Source: Nitrincola sp048264025
GTDB taxonomy: Bacteria; Pseudomonadota; Gammaproteobacteria; Pseudomonadales; Balneatricaceae
NCBI RefSeq assembly: GCF_048264025.1
Contig: NZ_JBLXDN010000004.1
Location: 62,001 to 126,000, forward strand
Length of the DNA: 64,000 nt
Direction: 5' to 3'
Part shown: positions 51,280 through 61,009 of the stretch, in pieces
Position numbering within the stretch: position 1 is the stretch's first letter
How the letters are laid out: every line of letters starts with the position of its first letter
The notes under the pieces: generated by a model
Databases searched by the model: none
Seen by the model: the letters and a program-made list of their open reading frames with translations, nothing else
What the model was told of the DNA's origin: nothing
Made by a program: the position numbers and the translations under genes

Positions 51280-51290
51280 GAGGTAGCCCT

Positions 51291-53549
51291 ATGTTGAATC
51301 GAGAGCTTGAAGAAACCCTGAGTGCTGCCTTTCGAGGAGCACGTGACAAACGTCATGAATATATGACTATTGAGCATCTGTTGTTGGCATTGCTGGATAA
51401 TCGTGATGCGGCCGAGGTGTTGCTGGCTTGCGGTGCCGACTTTAATCGATTGCGTGATCAGTTGGCACAGTTTATTGAAGAAACCACACCGCTGCTACCA
51501 GACAATATTCCCAATGTTGAAACTCAGCCGACTCTGGGTTTTCAGCGGGTATTGCAGCGCGCCGTATTTCATGTGCAGTCTTCCGGAAAGTCGGATGTCA
51601 ATGGCGCCAATGTTCTGGTGGCCATTTTCAGCGAACAGGAAAGTCATGCGGCCTTCGTTCTACAGCAGCAGGGAATCGAACGGGTTGATGTGGTGAATTA
51701 TATTTCTCACGGTATTTCCCGTGTGGGTGACTCTCCCGAACCTGAGCAATCAGATGAAGAAGCATCTGAGTCGGGTGGGGAAAGTCAGAGCAAGAGTGCG
51801 CTGGCACAGTATGCCGTGAACCTTAATCAGCAAGCGGCACAAGGGCGCATTGATCCATTGGTCGGTCGTGACATGGAAGTGGAGCGCGTAGTGCAGATAC
51901 TCTCGCGTCGGCGTAAAAATAATCCATTGTTGGTGGGCGAGGCGGGTGTTGGTAAAACCGCTATAGCGGAAGGGTTGGCGAAGTTAATCATTGAAAATTC
52001 AGTGCCTGAAATCATTGCTGACAGCGTGGTTTACTCGTTGGATCTGGGTGCGCTATTGGCAGGAACCAAGTATCGTGGCGATTTTGAAAAGCGCCTTAAA
52101 AATCTGCTGAATGAAATTCGCCAGAAGCCCAAGGCTATCCTGTTTATTGATGAGATACATACCATTATCGGTGCTGGTGCTGCGTCTGGTGGCTCTATGG
52201 ATGCGTCCAATCTGCTCAAGCCGCTGCTGAGCTCGGGTGAGATACGTTGTATCGGTTCCACCACCTTCCAGGAATTTAGAGGCATCTTTGAGAAGGATCG
52301 GGCATTAGCGCGGCGCTTCCAGAAAGTGGATGTATTGGAACCTAGCGTGGCTGACACTTATCAGATTCTTAAAGGGCTCAAATCTCGCTTCGAAGAGCAT
52401 CATGAGCTGGAATATACCGATGCAGCTTTAAAGGCTGCCGCGGAATTGGCGGATCGCTATATCAATGACAAACATATGCCAGATAAGGCCATAGATGTCA
52501 TCGATGAAAGCGGTGCCTATCAGCGCCTGCAAAAGCCGGAAAATCGCAAAAAAGTTATTGATGTCCCTGAGGTTGAAGCGGTGGTTGCAAAAATAGCGCG
52601 GATTCCTCCAAAAAGTGTGTCGGCCTCCGACAAAGATCTGCTTCGCAAGCTGGATACCAACCTGAAAATGGTGGTGTTGGGTCAGGATGAGGCCATAGAT
52701 ACACTGGCTGCAGCGATCAAGTTGTCTCGTGCCGGGCTTAAAGAGCCAAACAAGCCCGTCGGTTCCTTCCTGTTTGCTGGCCCCACTGGGGTGGGTAAAA
52801 CCGAAGTGACGGCGCAGTTGGCCCGCATTATGGGGATTGAGCTGGTACGCTTTGATATGTCCGAGTATATGGAGCGACATACTGTATCGCGCTTAATTGG
52901 TGCTCCGCCTGGGTATGTTGGTTTTGACCAGGGCGGCTTGCTGACAGAGGCGATCAGTAAATCTCCTCATTGTGTGTTGTTGCTGGATGAGATAGAGAAA
53001 GCGCATCCAGAAGTATTCAACATCCTGCTGCAGGTGATGGATAACGGTACCTTGACGGATAATAATGGCCGTAAAGCCGATTTCCGCAATGTAGTATTGG
53101 TGATGACAACCAACGTGGGTGCTGAGGCCATGAGTCGACCCTCCATAGGCTTTACACATCAGGATCACAGCACTGATGGAATGGAAGCCTTGAAGCGTTT
53201 GTTTACACCTGAATTCCGTAATCGTCTTGATAGTGTTATTCAGTTCAAACCACTGAACCCAGAGGTGATTAAAGGGGTTGTAGACAAGTTCCTTACCGAG
53301 CTTCAAGCGCAGCTGGATGAAAAACAGGTGGTCTTGAATGTCACCGAGTCGGCTCGTAACTGGTTAGCTGAGCATGGCTATGACGAAAAAATGGGTGCAC
53401 GCCCGATGCGACGGTTGATTCAGGAGAAAATCAAGAAGCCGTTGGCTGAAATGATACTCTTCGGAGAGCTTGCAGAGCGTGGTGGGGAGGTGGAAATATC
53501 AGCCGATGACGGTGATATTCTCCTGACCTGCGAGACGGTAGCAGCCTGA
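51291..53549 (+). CDS. clpA: ATP-dependent Clp protease ATPase subunit ClpA
   Basis: A 752-residue two-ring AAA+ unfoldase: N-terminal double Clp repeat (ClpS-binding), an acidic Ser/Glu-rich linker at about 145-165, AAA1 with Walker A Gly-Glu-Ala-Gly-Val-Gly-Lys-Thr, and AAA2 with Gly-Pro-Thr-Gly-Val-Gly-Lys-Thr. The sensor/Arg-finger region and a C-terminal D2-small domain follow. Length is near E. coli ClpA (758), and there is no ClpB middle domain. It feeds substrates to ClpP, whose gene is not in the window. Confidence 0.96.
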   Translation: MLNRELEETLSAAFRGARDKRHEYMTIEHLLLALLDNRDAAEVLLACGADFNRLRDQLAQFIEETTPLLPDNIPNVETQPTLGFQRVLQRAVFHVQSSGKSDVNGANVLVAIFSEQESHAAFVLQQQGIERVDVVNYISHGISRVGDSPEPEQSDEEASESGGESQSKSALAQYAVNLNQQAAQGRIDPLVGRDMEVERVVQILSRRRKNNPLLVGEAGVGKTAIAEGLAKLIIENSVPEIIADSVVYSLDLGALLAGTKYRGDFEKRLKNLLNEIRQKPKAILFIDEIHTIIGAGAASGGSMDASNLLKPLLSSGEIRCIGSTTFQEFRGIFEKDRALARRFQKVDVLEPSVADTYQILKGLKSRFEEHHELEYTDAALKAAAELADRYINDKHMPDKAIDVIDESGAYQRLQKPENRKKVIDVPEVEAVVAKIARIPPKSVSASDKDLLRKLDTNLKMVVLGQDEAIDTLAAAIKLSRAGLKEPNKPVGSFLFAGPTGVGKTEVTAQLARIMGIELVRFDMSEYMERHTVSRLIGAPPGYVGFDQGGLLTEAISKSPHCVLLLDEIEKAHPEVFNILLQVMDNGTLTDNNGRKADFRNVVLVMTTNVGAEAMSRPSIGFTHQDHSTDGMEALKRLFTPEFRNRLDSVIQFKPLNPEVIKGVVDKFLTELQAQLDEKQVVLNVTESARNWLAEHGYDEKMGARPMRRLIQEKIKKPLAEMILFGELAERGGEVEISADDGDILLTCETVAA

Positions 53550-53579
53550 GGGCTGCTTATCGTCTGCCAGAATGAAAAG

Positions 53580-53610
53580 CGGCGGTGTAGTTAAAAGAAC
53601 CGCCGTTTTT
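53580..53610. terminator. Terminator between clpA and infA
   Basis: CGGCGGT (53580-53586) and ACCGCCG (53599-53605) form a 7-bp stem followed by TTTTT at 53606-53610. An A-run before the stem lets it work on the minus strand also, where the T-run touches the infA stop codon. A second small hairpin, AGCAGCC-TGAG-GGCTGCT (53540-53557), overlaps the clpA stop. Confidence 0.85.
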
Positions 53611-53828
53611 CAGCGTGCGCGATAAGTGATACGCCCTTTGCTCAGGTCATAGGGAGTGAGTTCAACCTTAACCTTGTCGCCTGTCAGGATACGGATGTAA
53701 TGCTTGCGCATCTTGCCGGAAATGTGAGCCGTGACAACATGGCCATTTTCCAACTCAACGCGGAACATAGTATTTGGGAGGGTGTCTATAACAGTCCCTT
53801 CCATTTCAAATGAATCTTCTTTCGCCAT
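53610..53828 (-). CDS. infA: Translation initiation factor IF-1
   Basis: A 72-residue S1/OB-fold factor, start Met-Ala-Lys-Glu-Asp and end Arg-Ile-Thr-Tyr-Arg-Ala-Arg, nearly identical in length and sequence to E. coli IF-1. It binds the ribosomal A site during initiation. Its position between clpA and aat is conserved, but no tRNA-Ser gene (serW in E. coli) is present in the short gap. Confidence 0.98.
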   Translation of the reverse strand: MAKEDSFEMEGTVIDTLPNTMFRVELENGHVVTAHISGKMRKHYIRILTGDKVKVELTPYDLSKGRITYRAR

Positions 53829-53909
53829 TCAGTGATTACCTCTGAGACTGGTTGATTAAAACCCTGTCCGGTTTCAAAGGCGCAGATTCTACCTGAAAAA
53901 GTGTCTGAT

Positions 53910-54632
53910 TCAAAATGATTCTTGTCGAAAATGCGTCCAATGACCATCAATGAGCATTTCCAGCGGTTTGAATGCGGTTTTATAACTCATTTTACGGCAG
54001 TCTCTAACCCAGTAGCCTAAATACAGATACTGCATATTTCGACGGCTGGCTTCCTGTAACTGCCACAAAATGGCATAGGTGCCCAAGCTGCGACGGGTTT
54101 CAATGGGATCGAAGAAGGTGTAAAGCGCTGACATGGATTGGTGTAGATGGTCAGTCACTGCAAGGCAGACCAGTCGGTCATTCGGATCACGAAACTCATA
54201 AAACCAACTGTCCAGTGCGCCGTCGATCAGAAATTGATGGAACTGCTCCGGTGTCGGTGGATACATATCGCCATCGGAGTGGCGTGCGTCAATATATTCT
54301 TTGTACAGCGCAAAATATTCCCGTTCCATGCTGGGAGCCTTGCGTATGACCTTCAGGTCGCGATTCATATTGATCAGTCGTTTTTGGGTTTTATTGGGCT
54401 TGAAAAAATCCACTGGAATGCGGATCGACTGACAGGCCTGGCAACCTTCGCAGTGTGGACGATAGACATGACTACCGCTACGTCGGAACCCCAGTTCAGA
54501 CAGTTGGCTGTAGGTGTCGCTGGTGATCTCTATTTGCGGATCGACAAATAGAGTTTTAGCCTGCCGGTCAGGCAGGTAGCTGCAATTGTGAGAAGGGGTT
54601 ACATAAAAACGTAACGTATGCATATCGCTCAT
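53910..54632 (-). CDS. bpt: Aspartate/glutamate leucyltransferase (Bpt)
   Basis: A 240-residue aminoacyl-transferase. The Cys pair motif Cys-Glu-Gly-Cys-Gln-Ala-Cys and the Asn-Cys-Ser-Tyr-Leu region of the arginyltransferase/Bpt family are present, plus the GNAT-like C-half with Tyr-Leu-Gly-Tyr-Trp-Val. Family knowledge: Bpt attaches Leu to proteins with N-terminal Asp or Glu, making ClpS substrates. It overlaps aat by 4 bases (ATGA). Arginyltransferase activity cannot be excluded from sequence alone. Confidence 0.92.
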   Translation of the reverse strand: MSDMHTLRFYVTPSHNCSYLPDRQAKTLFVDPQIEITSDTYSQLSELGFRRSGSHVYRPHCEGCQACQSIRIPVDFFKPNKTQKRLINMNRDLKVIRKAPSMEREYFALYKEYIDARHSDGDMYPPTPEQFHQFLIDGALDSWFYEFRDPNDRLVCLAVTDHLHQSMSALYTFFDPIETRRSLGTYAILWQLQEASRRNMQYLYLGYWVRDCRKMSYKTAFKPLEMLIDGHWTHFRQESF

Positions 54633-55345
54633 AAAGATTTACCTGCTACCTGGCGAGCATTTACATTGAACTGCCATGTTTGCGGTTCCGGATCATCCAG
54701 GTGGCAGGCAAGCAAACCAAGAAATTCATCGCGAGGCATGAGTCCGGCACCAAGACTTTCTAAGTGACTATTGTAGACCTGACAATCAATTAGTTGAAAT
54801 TGCCACTGTTGTAATTGTACACAAAGATAGCTGAAAGCGATTTTTGAGGCATTATCGGCCCGACTAAACATGGATTCGCCAAAAAACAACGAACCTATTC
54901 CTAGGCCATACAGGCCACCAATTAAGCTGCCATCACGCCAGACTTCAACAGAATGCGCAATGCCGAGTTGATGCAGGCGAGTATAAGCCGCCATGATCTC
55001 GGTACTTATCCAGGTGCCTGACTGTTGTGAGCGAGTGGCAGCACAGGCTTTAATCACGGCAACAAAGGCGCGATCGAAGGTGACTGAGTAGTCTTCACGC
55101 AGTAGTTGCTTGCGTAGGCTGCGTGAAATATGCAGATCAGTTGGTCGAATGGTGCAGCGCGGATTGGGGCTCCACCAGAGTATCGGCTCGCCAGGATTGT
55201 ACCAGGGAAAGATACCCTGACGGTAAGCACTCAGCAGGCGTTGCGGGGATAGTCCGCCGCCTGCCGCAAGCAAGCCGTCTGGGTGTTCCAGAGCCTGCTC
55301 GGGAGGAGGAAAGGGAGTATCCGCATTGTCCAGCCAGACAATCAT
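54629..55345 (-). CDS. aat: Leucyl/phenylalanyl-tRNA-protein transferase
   Basis: A 238-residue GNAT-fold transferase with Phe-Pro-Pro-Pro-Glu, Gly-Ile-Phe-Pro-Trp-Tyr and Trp-Trp-Ser-Pro-Asn-Pro-Arg near the N-terminus and Leu-Phe-Phe-Gly-Glu-Ser-Met-Phe later, the usual Aat set. It adds Leu or Phe to N-terminal Lys/Arg, creating ClpS degrons. It lies 17 bases after trxB and is coupled to bpt. Confidence 0.95.
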   Translation of the reverse strand: MIVWLDNADTPFPPPEQALEHPDGLLAAGGGLSPQRLLSAYRQGIFPWYNPGEPILWWSPNPRCTIRPTDLHISRSLRKQLLREDYSVTFDRAFVAVIKACAATRSQQSGTWISTEIMAAYTRLHQLGIAHSVEVWRDGSLIGGLYGLGIGSLFFGESMFSRADNASKIAFSYLCVQLQQWQFQLIDCQVYNSHLESLGAGLMPRDEFLGLLACHLDDPEPQTWQFNVNARQVAGKSL

Positions 55346-55362
55346 GGCGGTATGACCTTAAA

Positions 55363-56319
55363 TTATATTTTTAGATCATCGAGGTAGCGCTCAGCATCCA
55401 GTGCCGCCATGCAGCCAAAACCTGCCGATGTAACAGCCTGGCGATAGACGTGATCGGATACGTCACCGGCTGCAAAAACACCTTCGATGCTGGTCATGGT
55501 GGCATTGCCATCCAGGCCTGAGCGAATCTTCAGATAGCCATTGTGCATGTCCAGTTGGTCAGTAAATAACTCTGTGTTAGGTTTGTGGCCTATCGCTACA
55601 AAGACGCCTTGCAAATCAATCTCTTGTGTCTCGCCAGTTTCTGTGCTTTTGACCCGCATGCCGGTCACGCCCATTTCATCACCCAGGACTTCATCCAGTT
55701 GATGATTCCAGAGCAGACGTACGTTGCCATTTTCGGCACGTTCAAACAGCTTGTCCTGCAGAATTTTTTCACTGCGTAATGAATCACGACGGTGAACAAG
55801 TGTGACTTCAGCGGCAATGTTAGATAGATAGAGCGCTTCTTCAACAGCGGTGTTGCCGCCACCGATAACAGCGACTTTTTGACCGCGGTAAAAGAAACCG
55901 TCACAGGTAGCGCAGGCACTAACACCCTTGCCTTTGAACGCCTCTTCAGACTCAAGGCCTAAGTACTGTGCAGAGGCGCCGGTTGCAATGATCAGGGCAT
56001 CACAGGTGTATATGCCCATGTCGCCAATCAGCTTGAAAGGCTTTTGTTGCAACTCTGCGGTATGAATGTGGTCAAATATTACTTCAGTATTAAAGCGTTC
56101 TGCATGATTTTGCATGCGCTGCATTAACTCGGGCCCTTGCACACCCTCGGCATCACCCGGCCAGTTATCAACGTCGGTTGTGGTGGTCAACTGACCCCCA
56201 GCTTGCATGCCGGTGATGACGACCGGATTAAGGTTGGCGCGGGCCGCGTAAACGGCGGCAGTGTAACCGGCAGGGCCGGAGCCGAGAATGATCAGTCTAT
56301 GGTGTTTGTTCGTGCTCAT
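55363..56319 (-). CDS. trxB: Thioredoxin reductase
   Basis: A 318-residue flavoprotein with FAD motif Gly-Ser-Gly-Pro-Ala-Gly, the redox pair Cys-Ala-Thr-Cys, NADPH motif Gly-Gly-Gly-Asn-Thr-Ala and the Ala-Ala-Gly-Asp-Val C-terminal motif. It transfers electrons from NADPH to thioredoxin. The ATG at 56319 gives the usual length; a TTG at 56340 is less likely. In E. coli trxB is separated from aat by cydDC, which here is elsewhere. Confidence 0.96.
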   Translation of the reverse strand: MSTNKHHRLIILGSGPAGYTAAVYAARANLNPVVITGMQAGGQLTTTTDVDNWPGDAEGVQGPELMQRMQNHAERFNTEVIFDHIHTAELQQKPFKLIGDMGIYTCDALIIATGASAQYLGLESEEAFKGKGVSACATCDGFFYRGQKVAVIGGGNTAVEEALYLSNIAAEVTLVHRRDSLRSEKILQDKLFERAENGNVRLLWNHQLDEVLGDEMGVTGMRVKSTETGETQEIDLQGVFVAIGHKPNTELFTDQLDMHNGYLKIRSGLDGNATMTSIEGVFAAGDVSDHVYRQAVTSAGFGCMAALDAERYLDDLKI

Positions 56320-56471
56320 GGTATTAAAATGTCCTATCAAAAACGGCTCGGTGGAAATTTATCGATGATGATAAACAAATAGCGTGATAATAGTAACCTG
56401 TTGCCACTCCTGTCTTGAGGGTGGTTTGTGGCACAATATGACTCCTGTTATTGAATAATGTTCCGATATAA

Positions 56472-58997
56472 ATGCGTAAGGATAAAAATGTGAGTGAACG
56501 CGGAGTGTCCCGTCCGTTACCCCTGAGCCAACATCTGGCGCGCGTATTCAAGGAGGCGGGTCTGATTGTGATCCTGGGTGTAGCCTTGTTCCTGTGCCTG
56601 GCTGTATGGAGCTATGATTCAGCTGATCCAGGTTGGTCACATGCTGGCTATCAGCCGACTGTGTCAAACTGGGCCGGGCTGGCTGGTGCCTGGTTGGCCG
56701 ATTTGCTGATTTCGTTTACCGGACTGACTGCCTGGATTATTCCCTTGTTGTTGCTCTGGCCAGCCCTGCGCTTTCTGTGGCGTCGTAAGGTTGGCATGTT
56801 AGATGCTATTCCCTATCTGATGTTGCGTTTTACCGGCGCGCTGGTATTGCTGCTGGGTTTGGCAATGCTGTTGTCAATCCACATTTCCAATCAGTCGCTT
56901 AACTTACCCTTTACGGCGGGTGGATTGGTGGGACATGCTTTATCCGATTTGAGCGTGGCGGTGCTCAGTGTACCGGGCACAACCTTGCTGGCCTGGGTGT
57001 TGCTCTTGTCAGGTCTGACCTTGTTTATGGAAATTTCCTGGTTGGCGTTGATTGATTTCACTGGTCGTATGCTGTTGGCTGTGCCAAAACTGTTGAGCCG
57101 CGCTTCAGATGTCAGTATGCCATCGCTAAAACTACCGAGTATCAAACTGCCAGTTAAGAAACCGATAGAGACTTCGCCAAGTAAAGCGACCGGAACCCCG
57201 TCACCCGCAAGCGAGCGTCGCGAACCACGTCTTGAGTCGATGGTGGCGCGTGTAAGGGCGCCGGAAGCACCTATGGCTGAGACACCCCTCTGGGAGTCGT
57301 CAGCAGAAACAACGCCCAAGGCTACAAATATACCTAAAGCCGCTCAACCCCCGGTGGCTGAGACGGCGCAACAAGTTGAGCAACGTCGCCATCTGAAAAT
57401 TGTGCCTTTATCGGAAACGCATAAGCCGCTGGAGGAAGCCGATAATGCGGCTGAAACCAGTTCAACGGCAGCAGTCGTGGTTAAAAAACCGATGAGACTA
57501 CCCTCATTGGATCTGCTGGATGCACCCGAGTTGCAGCAGACACAGGGTTACAGTGAAGAACAGCTGGAAAGCATGTCGCGTTTGCTTGAAGACAAACTCA
57601 AGGATTTCGGCGTAATTGCTGAAGTGGTTGAGGTGAATCCGGGGCCGGTGATTACACGCTTTGAAATTCAACCAGCTCCGGGTGTTAAAGCCAGTAAAAT
57701 CAGCAATCTGGCTAAAGATCTGGCGCGTTCTATGACCGTGTCCAGCGTGCGTGTAGTGGAAGTTATTCCAGGTAAGTCCGTGGTGGGTATCGAAATACCC
57801 AATGAATCGCGCCAGATCGTACACCTGAGTGAAGTGCTCAACTCCAAACCCTTCTCTGAGGCACGTTCAAAACTGACTATAGCACTGGGGAATGATATTG
57901 GCGGTAACCCGGTTGTGACCAATCTGGCAAAAATGCCGCATTTATTAGTGGCGGGTACCACCGGTTCTGGTAAATCCGTCGGCGTGAATGCCATGCTGCT
58001 GAGTTTGCTATTCAAGGCCACACCTGAAGAGGTGCGCTTAATACTGGTTGACCCGAAGATGTTGGAACTGTCGATTTACGAGGGTATTCCGCATCTTCTG
58101 ACACCGGTCATCACTGATATGAAAGAGGCCGCAGGTGGCTTGCGTTGGTGTGTGGGTGAAATGGAACGGCGCTATCGATTGATGGCGAAAATGGGGGTGA
58201 GAAACATCGGCGGCTACAATGACAAGGTGCTGGAAGCCGAAGCCGCCGGGCAACCGCTAAAAGACCCGTTATGGAAAGCCGAAGACTACGGCTTGCCAGC
58301 CGATGAGCCACCACCGCCCTTAACCACGCTGCCTTACATCGTTGTGGTGATCGACGAGTTCGCCGATATGATCATGGTGGTGGGTAAAAAAGTAGAGGAA
58401 TTGATTGCGCGTATTGCCCAGAAGGCCCGTGCCGCCGGCATCCACTTGATCCTGGCGACACAGCGGCCCTCTGTTGATGTTATTACCGGTCTGATCAAGG
58501 CGAACGTACCGACCCGTATAGCTTTCCAGGTGTCGTCAAAAATCGACTCACGCACGATTCTGGATCAGTCTGGTGCTGAAAACCTGCTGGGTTACGGCGA
58601 TATGCTGTATCTACCGGCCGGGACCAGTATTCCTAACCGTGTACATGGCGCGTTTGTCAGCGATGATGAAGTGCATCGTACTGTGGAGGCCTGGAAGCAG
58701 ATGGGCCCCCCGAACTATCTGGATGAGATTATGTCAGATGGCGGTGATGAAGGTGGTGCGTTCGGCGGAGGTTCAGCTGGCATGTTTGATGATGAACAGG
58801 ACGAGCTCTATGACGAAGCCGTTGCCTTCGTTACAGACAGTCGAAAAGCTTCAATATCGGCGGTACAGCGCAGGCTTAAAATTGGTTACAACCGTGCAGC
58901 GCGCATGATTGAAACCATGGAAGCGGCGGGTGTTGTTTCAACAGCGGGTAGTAATGGGCAGCGTGAAGTGCTGGCACCGCCACCCCCAAGAGATTAA
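56472..58997 (+). CDS. ftsK: DNA translocase FtsK
   Basis: An 841-residue septal translocase: four to five N-terminal membrane helices (about 25-200), a Pro/Ala/Glu-rich linker of about 140 residues, an AAA+ motor with Walker A Gly-Thr-Thr-Gly-Ser-Gly-Lys-Ser, and a C-terminal gamma winged-helix that reads KOPS. E. coli FtsK is 1329 because its linker is far longer; this length is like Pseudomonas FtsK. It coordinates chromosome dimer resolution with division. The Lrp gene found between trxB and ftsK in E. coli is absent. Confidence 0.96.
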   Translation: MRKDKNVSERGVSRPLPLSQHLARVFKEAGLIVILGVALFLCLAVWSYDSADPGWSHAGYQPTVSNWAGLAGAWLADLLISFTGLTAWIIPLLLLWPALRFLWRRKVGMLDAIPYLMLRFTGALVLLLGLAMLLSIHISNQSLNLPFTAGGLVGHALSDLSVAVLSVPGTTLLAWVLLLSGLTLFMEISWLALIDFTGRMLLAVPKLLSRASDVSMPSLKLPSIKLPVKKPIETSPSKATGTPSPASERREPRLESMVARVRAPEAPMAETPLWESSAETTPKATNIPKAAQPPVAETAQQVEQRRHLKIVPLSETHKPLEEADNAAETSSTAAVVVKKPMRLPSLDLLDAPELQQTQGYSEEQLESMSRLLEDKLKDFGVIAEVVEVNPGPVITRFEIQPAPGVKASKISNLAKDLARSMTVSSVRVVEVIPGKSVVGIEIPNESRQIVHLSEVLNSKPFSEARSKLTIALGNDIGGNPVVTNLAKMPHLLVAGTTGSGKSVGVNAMLLSLLFKATPEEVRLILVDPKMLELSIYEGIPHLLTPVITDMKEAAGGLRWCVGEMERRYRLMAKMGVRNIGGYNDKVLEAEAAGQPLKDPLWKAEDYGLPADEPPPPLTTLPYIVVVIDEFADMIMVVGKKVEELIARIAQKARAAGIHLILATQRPSVDVITGLIKANVPTRIAFQVSSKIDSRTILDQSGAENLLGYGDMLYLPAGTSIPNRVHGAFVSDDEVHRTVEAWKQMGPPNYLDEIMSDGGDEGGAFGGGSAGMFDDEQDELYDEAVAFVTDSRKASISAVQRRLKIGYNRAARMIETMEAAGVVSTAGSNGQREVLAPPPPRD

Positions 58998-59009
58998 TAA
59001 GGAACCTTG

Positions 59010-59633
59010 ATGCGAAAACTGATTGCTCTGCTTTGCTTATCACTGGCGTTACCTGTCAGTGCACAACCTCTGGATGAGCTGGCTTCGCTGCTATCTGGAT
59101 ATGATCGTTTTCAGGCTGATTTCGATCAGTCCATAACCAATGAGCAGGGTGCTGCTGGCGAAAGCTCCAGCGGGTATTTTGCCATTTCTCGTCCGGACAA
59201 GTTTATCTGGAAAACCCTGACGCCTTTCCCGCAGGACATTGTCTCAGACGGAGAGTATATCTGGATCTATGATCCTGATCTGGAGCAGGCCACGCGGAAA
59301 CCGGCTGAAGCCAATACCGATAGTGCGCCGGCATTGATTCTGAATGGACGTATCCATGAGTTGGAAAAGCGCTATGACGTTAGCTTAACGCAAAGCTATG
59401 ATGATATTCGGGTGTTTGAGCTGCTACCTAAAGCAACGCAGGATGCACTGTTTTCGCGGGTAAGGTTATTGTTTAAGGATGCGGTGCTGTCAGAGTTGAT
59501 GCTGGATGATACCCTGGGTCAGCGCTCTGTGATTCAGTTGTCATCACAGCAGCTCAATCCTGAATTGGATGAAGCCCTGTTCCAGTTTGATCCACCTGAA
59601 GGTGTTGATGTGATTCTGGACACAGCCTTCTGA
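59010..59633 (+). CDS. lolA: Outer-membrane lipoprotein carrier LolA
   Basis: A 207-residue periplasmic chaperone with a signal peptide cut near Val-Ser-Ala-Gln. The mature part has the hydrophobic beta-sheet pattern and Trp-Lys-Thr-Leu-Thr-Pro-Phe-Pro-Gln segment of LolA. It shuttles lipoproteins from LolCDE to LolB. The ATG at 59010 follows AAGGA at suitable distance. Its stop overlaps the rarA start. Confidence 0.93.
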   Translation: MRKLIALLCLSLALPVSAQPLDELASLLSGYDRFQADFDQSITNEQGAAGESSSGYFAISRPDKFIWKTLTPFPQDIVSDGEYIWIYDPDLEQATRKPAEANTDSAPALILNGRIHELEKRYDVSLTQSYDDIRVFELLPKATQDALFSRVRLLFKDAVLSELMLDDTLGQRSVIQLSSQQLNPELDEALFQFDPPEGVDVILDTAF

Positions 59634-60985
59634 TGACCGATCTTTTTGCTGACAGTGAGCCTGCAGGTTACCAGCCTCTTGCGGCCCGAATGCGGCCCCT
59701 GACTCTGGATGAGTACGCGGGGCAAACACACCTGTTGGCACCCGGCAAGCCCTTGCGCAAAGCAATAGAGCAGGGGTACGTGCACTCCATGATCCTGTGG
59801 GGGCCGCCAGGTGTGGGTAAAACCACCTTGGCGCGGCTGATCGCGCATCAAAGTGATGCCCATTTTATTACTCTGTCAGCGGTGCTGTCCGGGGTAAAGG
59901 ATATACGTCAGGCGGTAGAGGAAGCCAAGCAGATACGTGCCCAGTGCGGGCGCAAAACCCTGCTGTTTGTTGATGAAGTACATAGATTCAATAAATCCCA
60001 GCAGGATGCGTTCCTGCCCTATGTCGAAGATGGCACCGTAGTTTTTATCGGTGCAACCACCGAAAACCCGTCATTTGAGTTGAATAACGCCTTACTCTCG
60101 CGAGCAAGGGTGTATCTGTTACGTGGACTGGAAAGCAGCGATATTCAGCAGGTGATAGCACGCGCCCTGTCTGATGCGCAGCGTGGACTGGGTCAGCGGC
60201 GCTTTAACTTTGAGGCGGGCGTCATGGATCAGCTGGTACTGGCGGCCGATGGCGATGCTCGACGAGCGCTTAATTTACTGGAGCTGGCAACCGATCTGGC
60301 CGAACCCGCTGGCGATGATGGCGATAGCGAAAACATCACTGCCGCCGCGCTGGATGAAGTGATGCAGTCGGGTGGCCGCCGCTTTGATAAAGGCGGGGAT
60401 CTGTTTTACGATATGATTTCAGCGTTCCATAAATCGGTGCGTGGCTCGTCCCCTGACGGTGCGCTGTATTGGTATTGCCGTATGCTCGAAGGCGGATGTG
60501 ATCCGCTCTATGTTGCCAGGCGACTGGTTGCCATCGCCTCTGAGGATATTGGTAATGCCGACCCTCGTGCGATGCAGGTGGCGATTGCGGCCTGGGATGC
60601 CTTTGAGCGTGTCGGGCCTGCCGAAGGTGAGCGTGCGATAGCGCAGGCGGCCGTCTATTGTGCTTGTGCACCTAAAAGTAATGCGCTGTATCAGGCCTAC
60701 AATCAATGCCGTGCTGATGTCCGGCAGGAAGCCTCACACGAGGTACCTGTACATCTGCGCAACGCGCCCACGGCGTTAATGAAAGCCCAGGGCTATGGCG
60801 ATGAATACCGTTACGCGCACAATGAACCTGAAGCCTATGCGGCAGGTGAAAATTACCTGCCGGAAGCGATTCAGGATCGGGTGTATTACGACCCGGCGCC
60901 ACGAGGGTTGGAAATCAAGATAGCCGAAAAACTGCGTTATCTGAAAGCTCAGGATCAGCAGAGTTCAAAACAACGTTACCGATAG
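59633..60985 (+). CDS. rarA: Replication-associated recombination protein A
   Basis: A 450-residue AAA+ clamp-loader-like ATPase. Walker A Gly-Pro-Pro-Gly-Val-Gly-Lys-Thr near residue 58-65, Walker B Leu-Phe-Val-Asp-Glu-Val-His, and Gly-Ala-Thr-Thr-Glu-Asn-Pro-Ser are typical, then a MgsA-type tetramerisation domain. It acts at stalled replication forks. It is translationally coupled to lolA, an order conserved in gammaproteobacteria. Confidence 0.95.
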   Translation: MTDLFADSEPAGYQPLAARMRPLTLDEYAGQTHLLAPGKPLRKAIEQGYVHSMILWGPPGVGKTTLARLIAHQSDAHFITLSAVLSGVKDIRQAVEEAKQIRAQCGRKTLLFVDEVHRFNKSQQDAFLPYVEDGTVVFIGATTENPSFELNNALLSRARVYLLRGLESSDIQQVIARALSDAQRGLGQRRFNFEAGVMDQLVLAADGDARRALNLLELATDLAEPAGDDGDSENITAAALDEVMQSGGRRFDKGGDLFYDMISAFHKSVRGSSPDGALYWYCRMLEGGCDPLYVARRLVAIASEDIGNADPRAMQVAIAAWDAFERVGPAEGERAIAQAAVYCACAPKSNALYQAYNQCRADVRQEASHEVPVHLRNAPTALMKAQGYGDEYRYAHNEPEAYAAGENYLPEAIQDRVYYDPAPRGLEIKIAEKLRYLKAQDQQSSKQRYR

Positions 60986-61009
60986 AACGCTACTAATAGA
61001 GAGTCCCGT

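Noticed and set aside
52428..53306. Two long minus-strand frames inside clpA
   Set aside because: They are antisense shadows of the conserved AAA modules.
53550..53609. tRNA-Ser gene expected between clpA and infA as in E. coli
   Set aside because: The gap is only 60 bases and is filled by a terminator hairpin.
54147..54551. 134-residue plus-strand frame inside bpt
   Set aside because: It is a shadow; its composition reflects the complementary gene.
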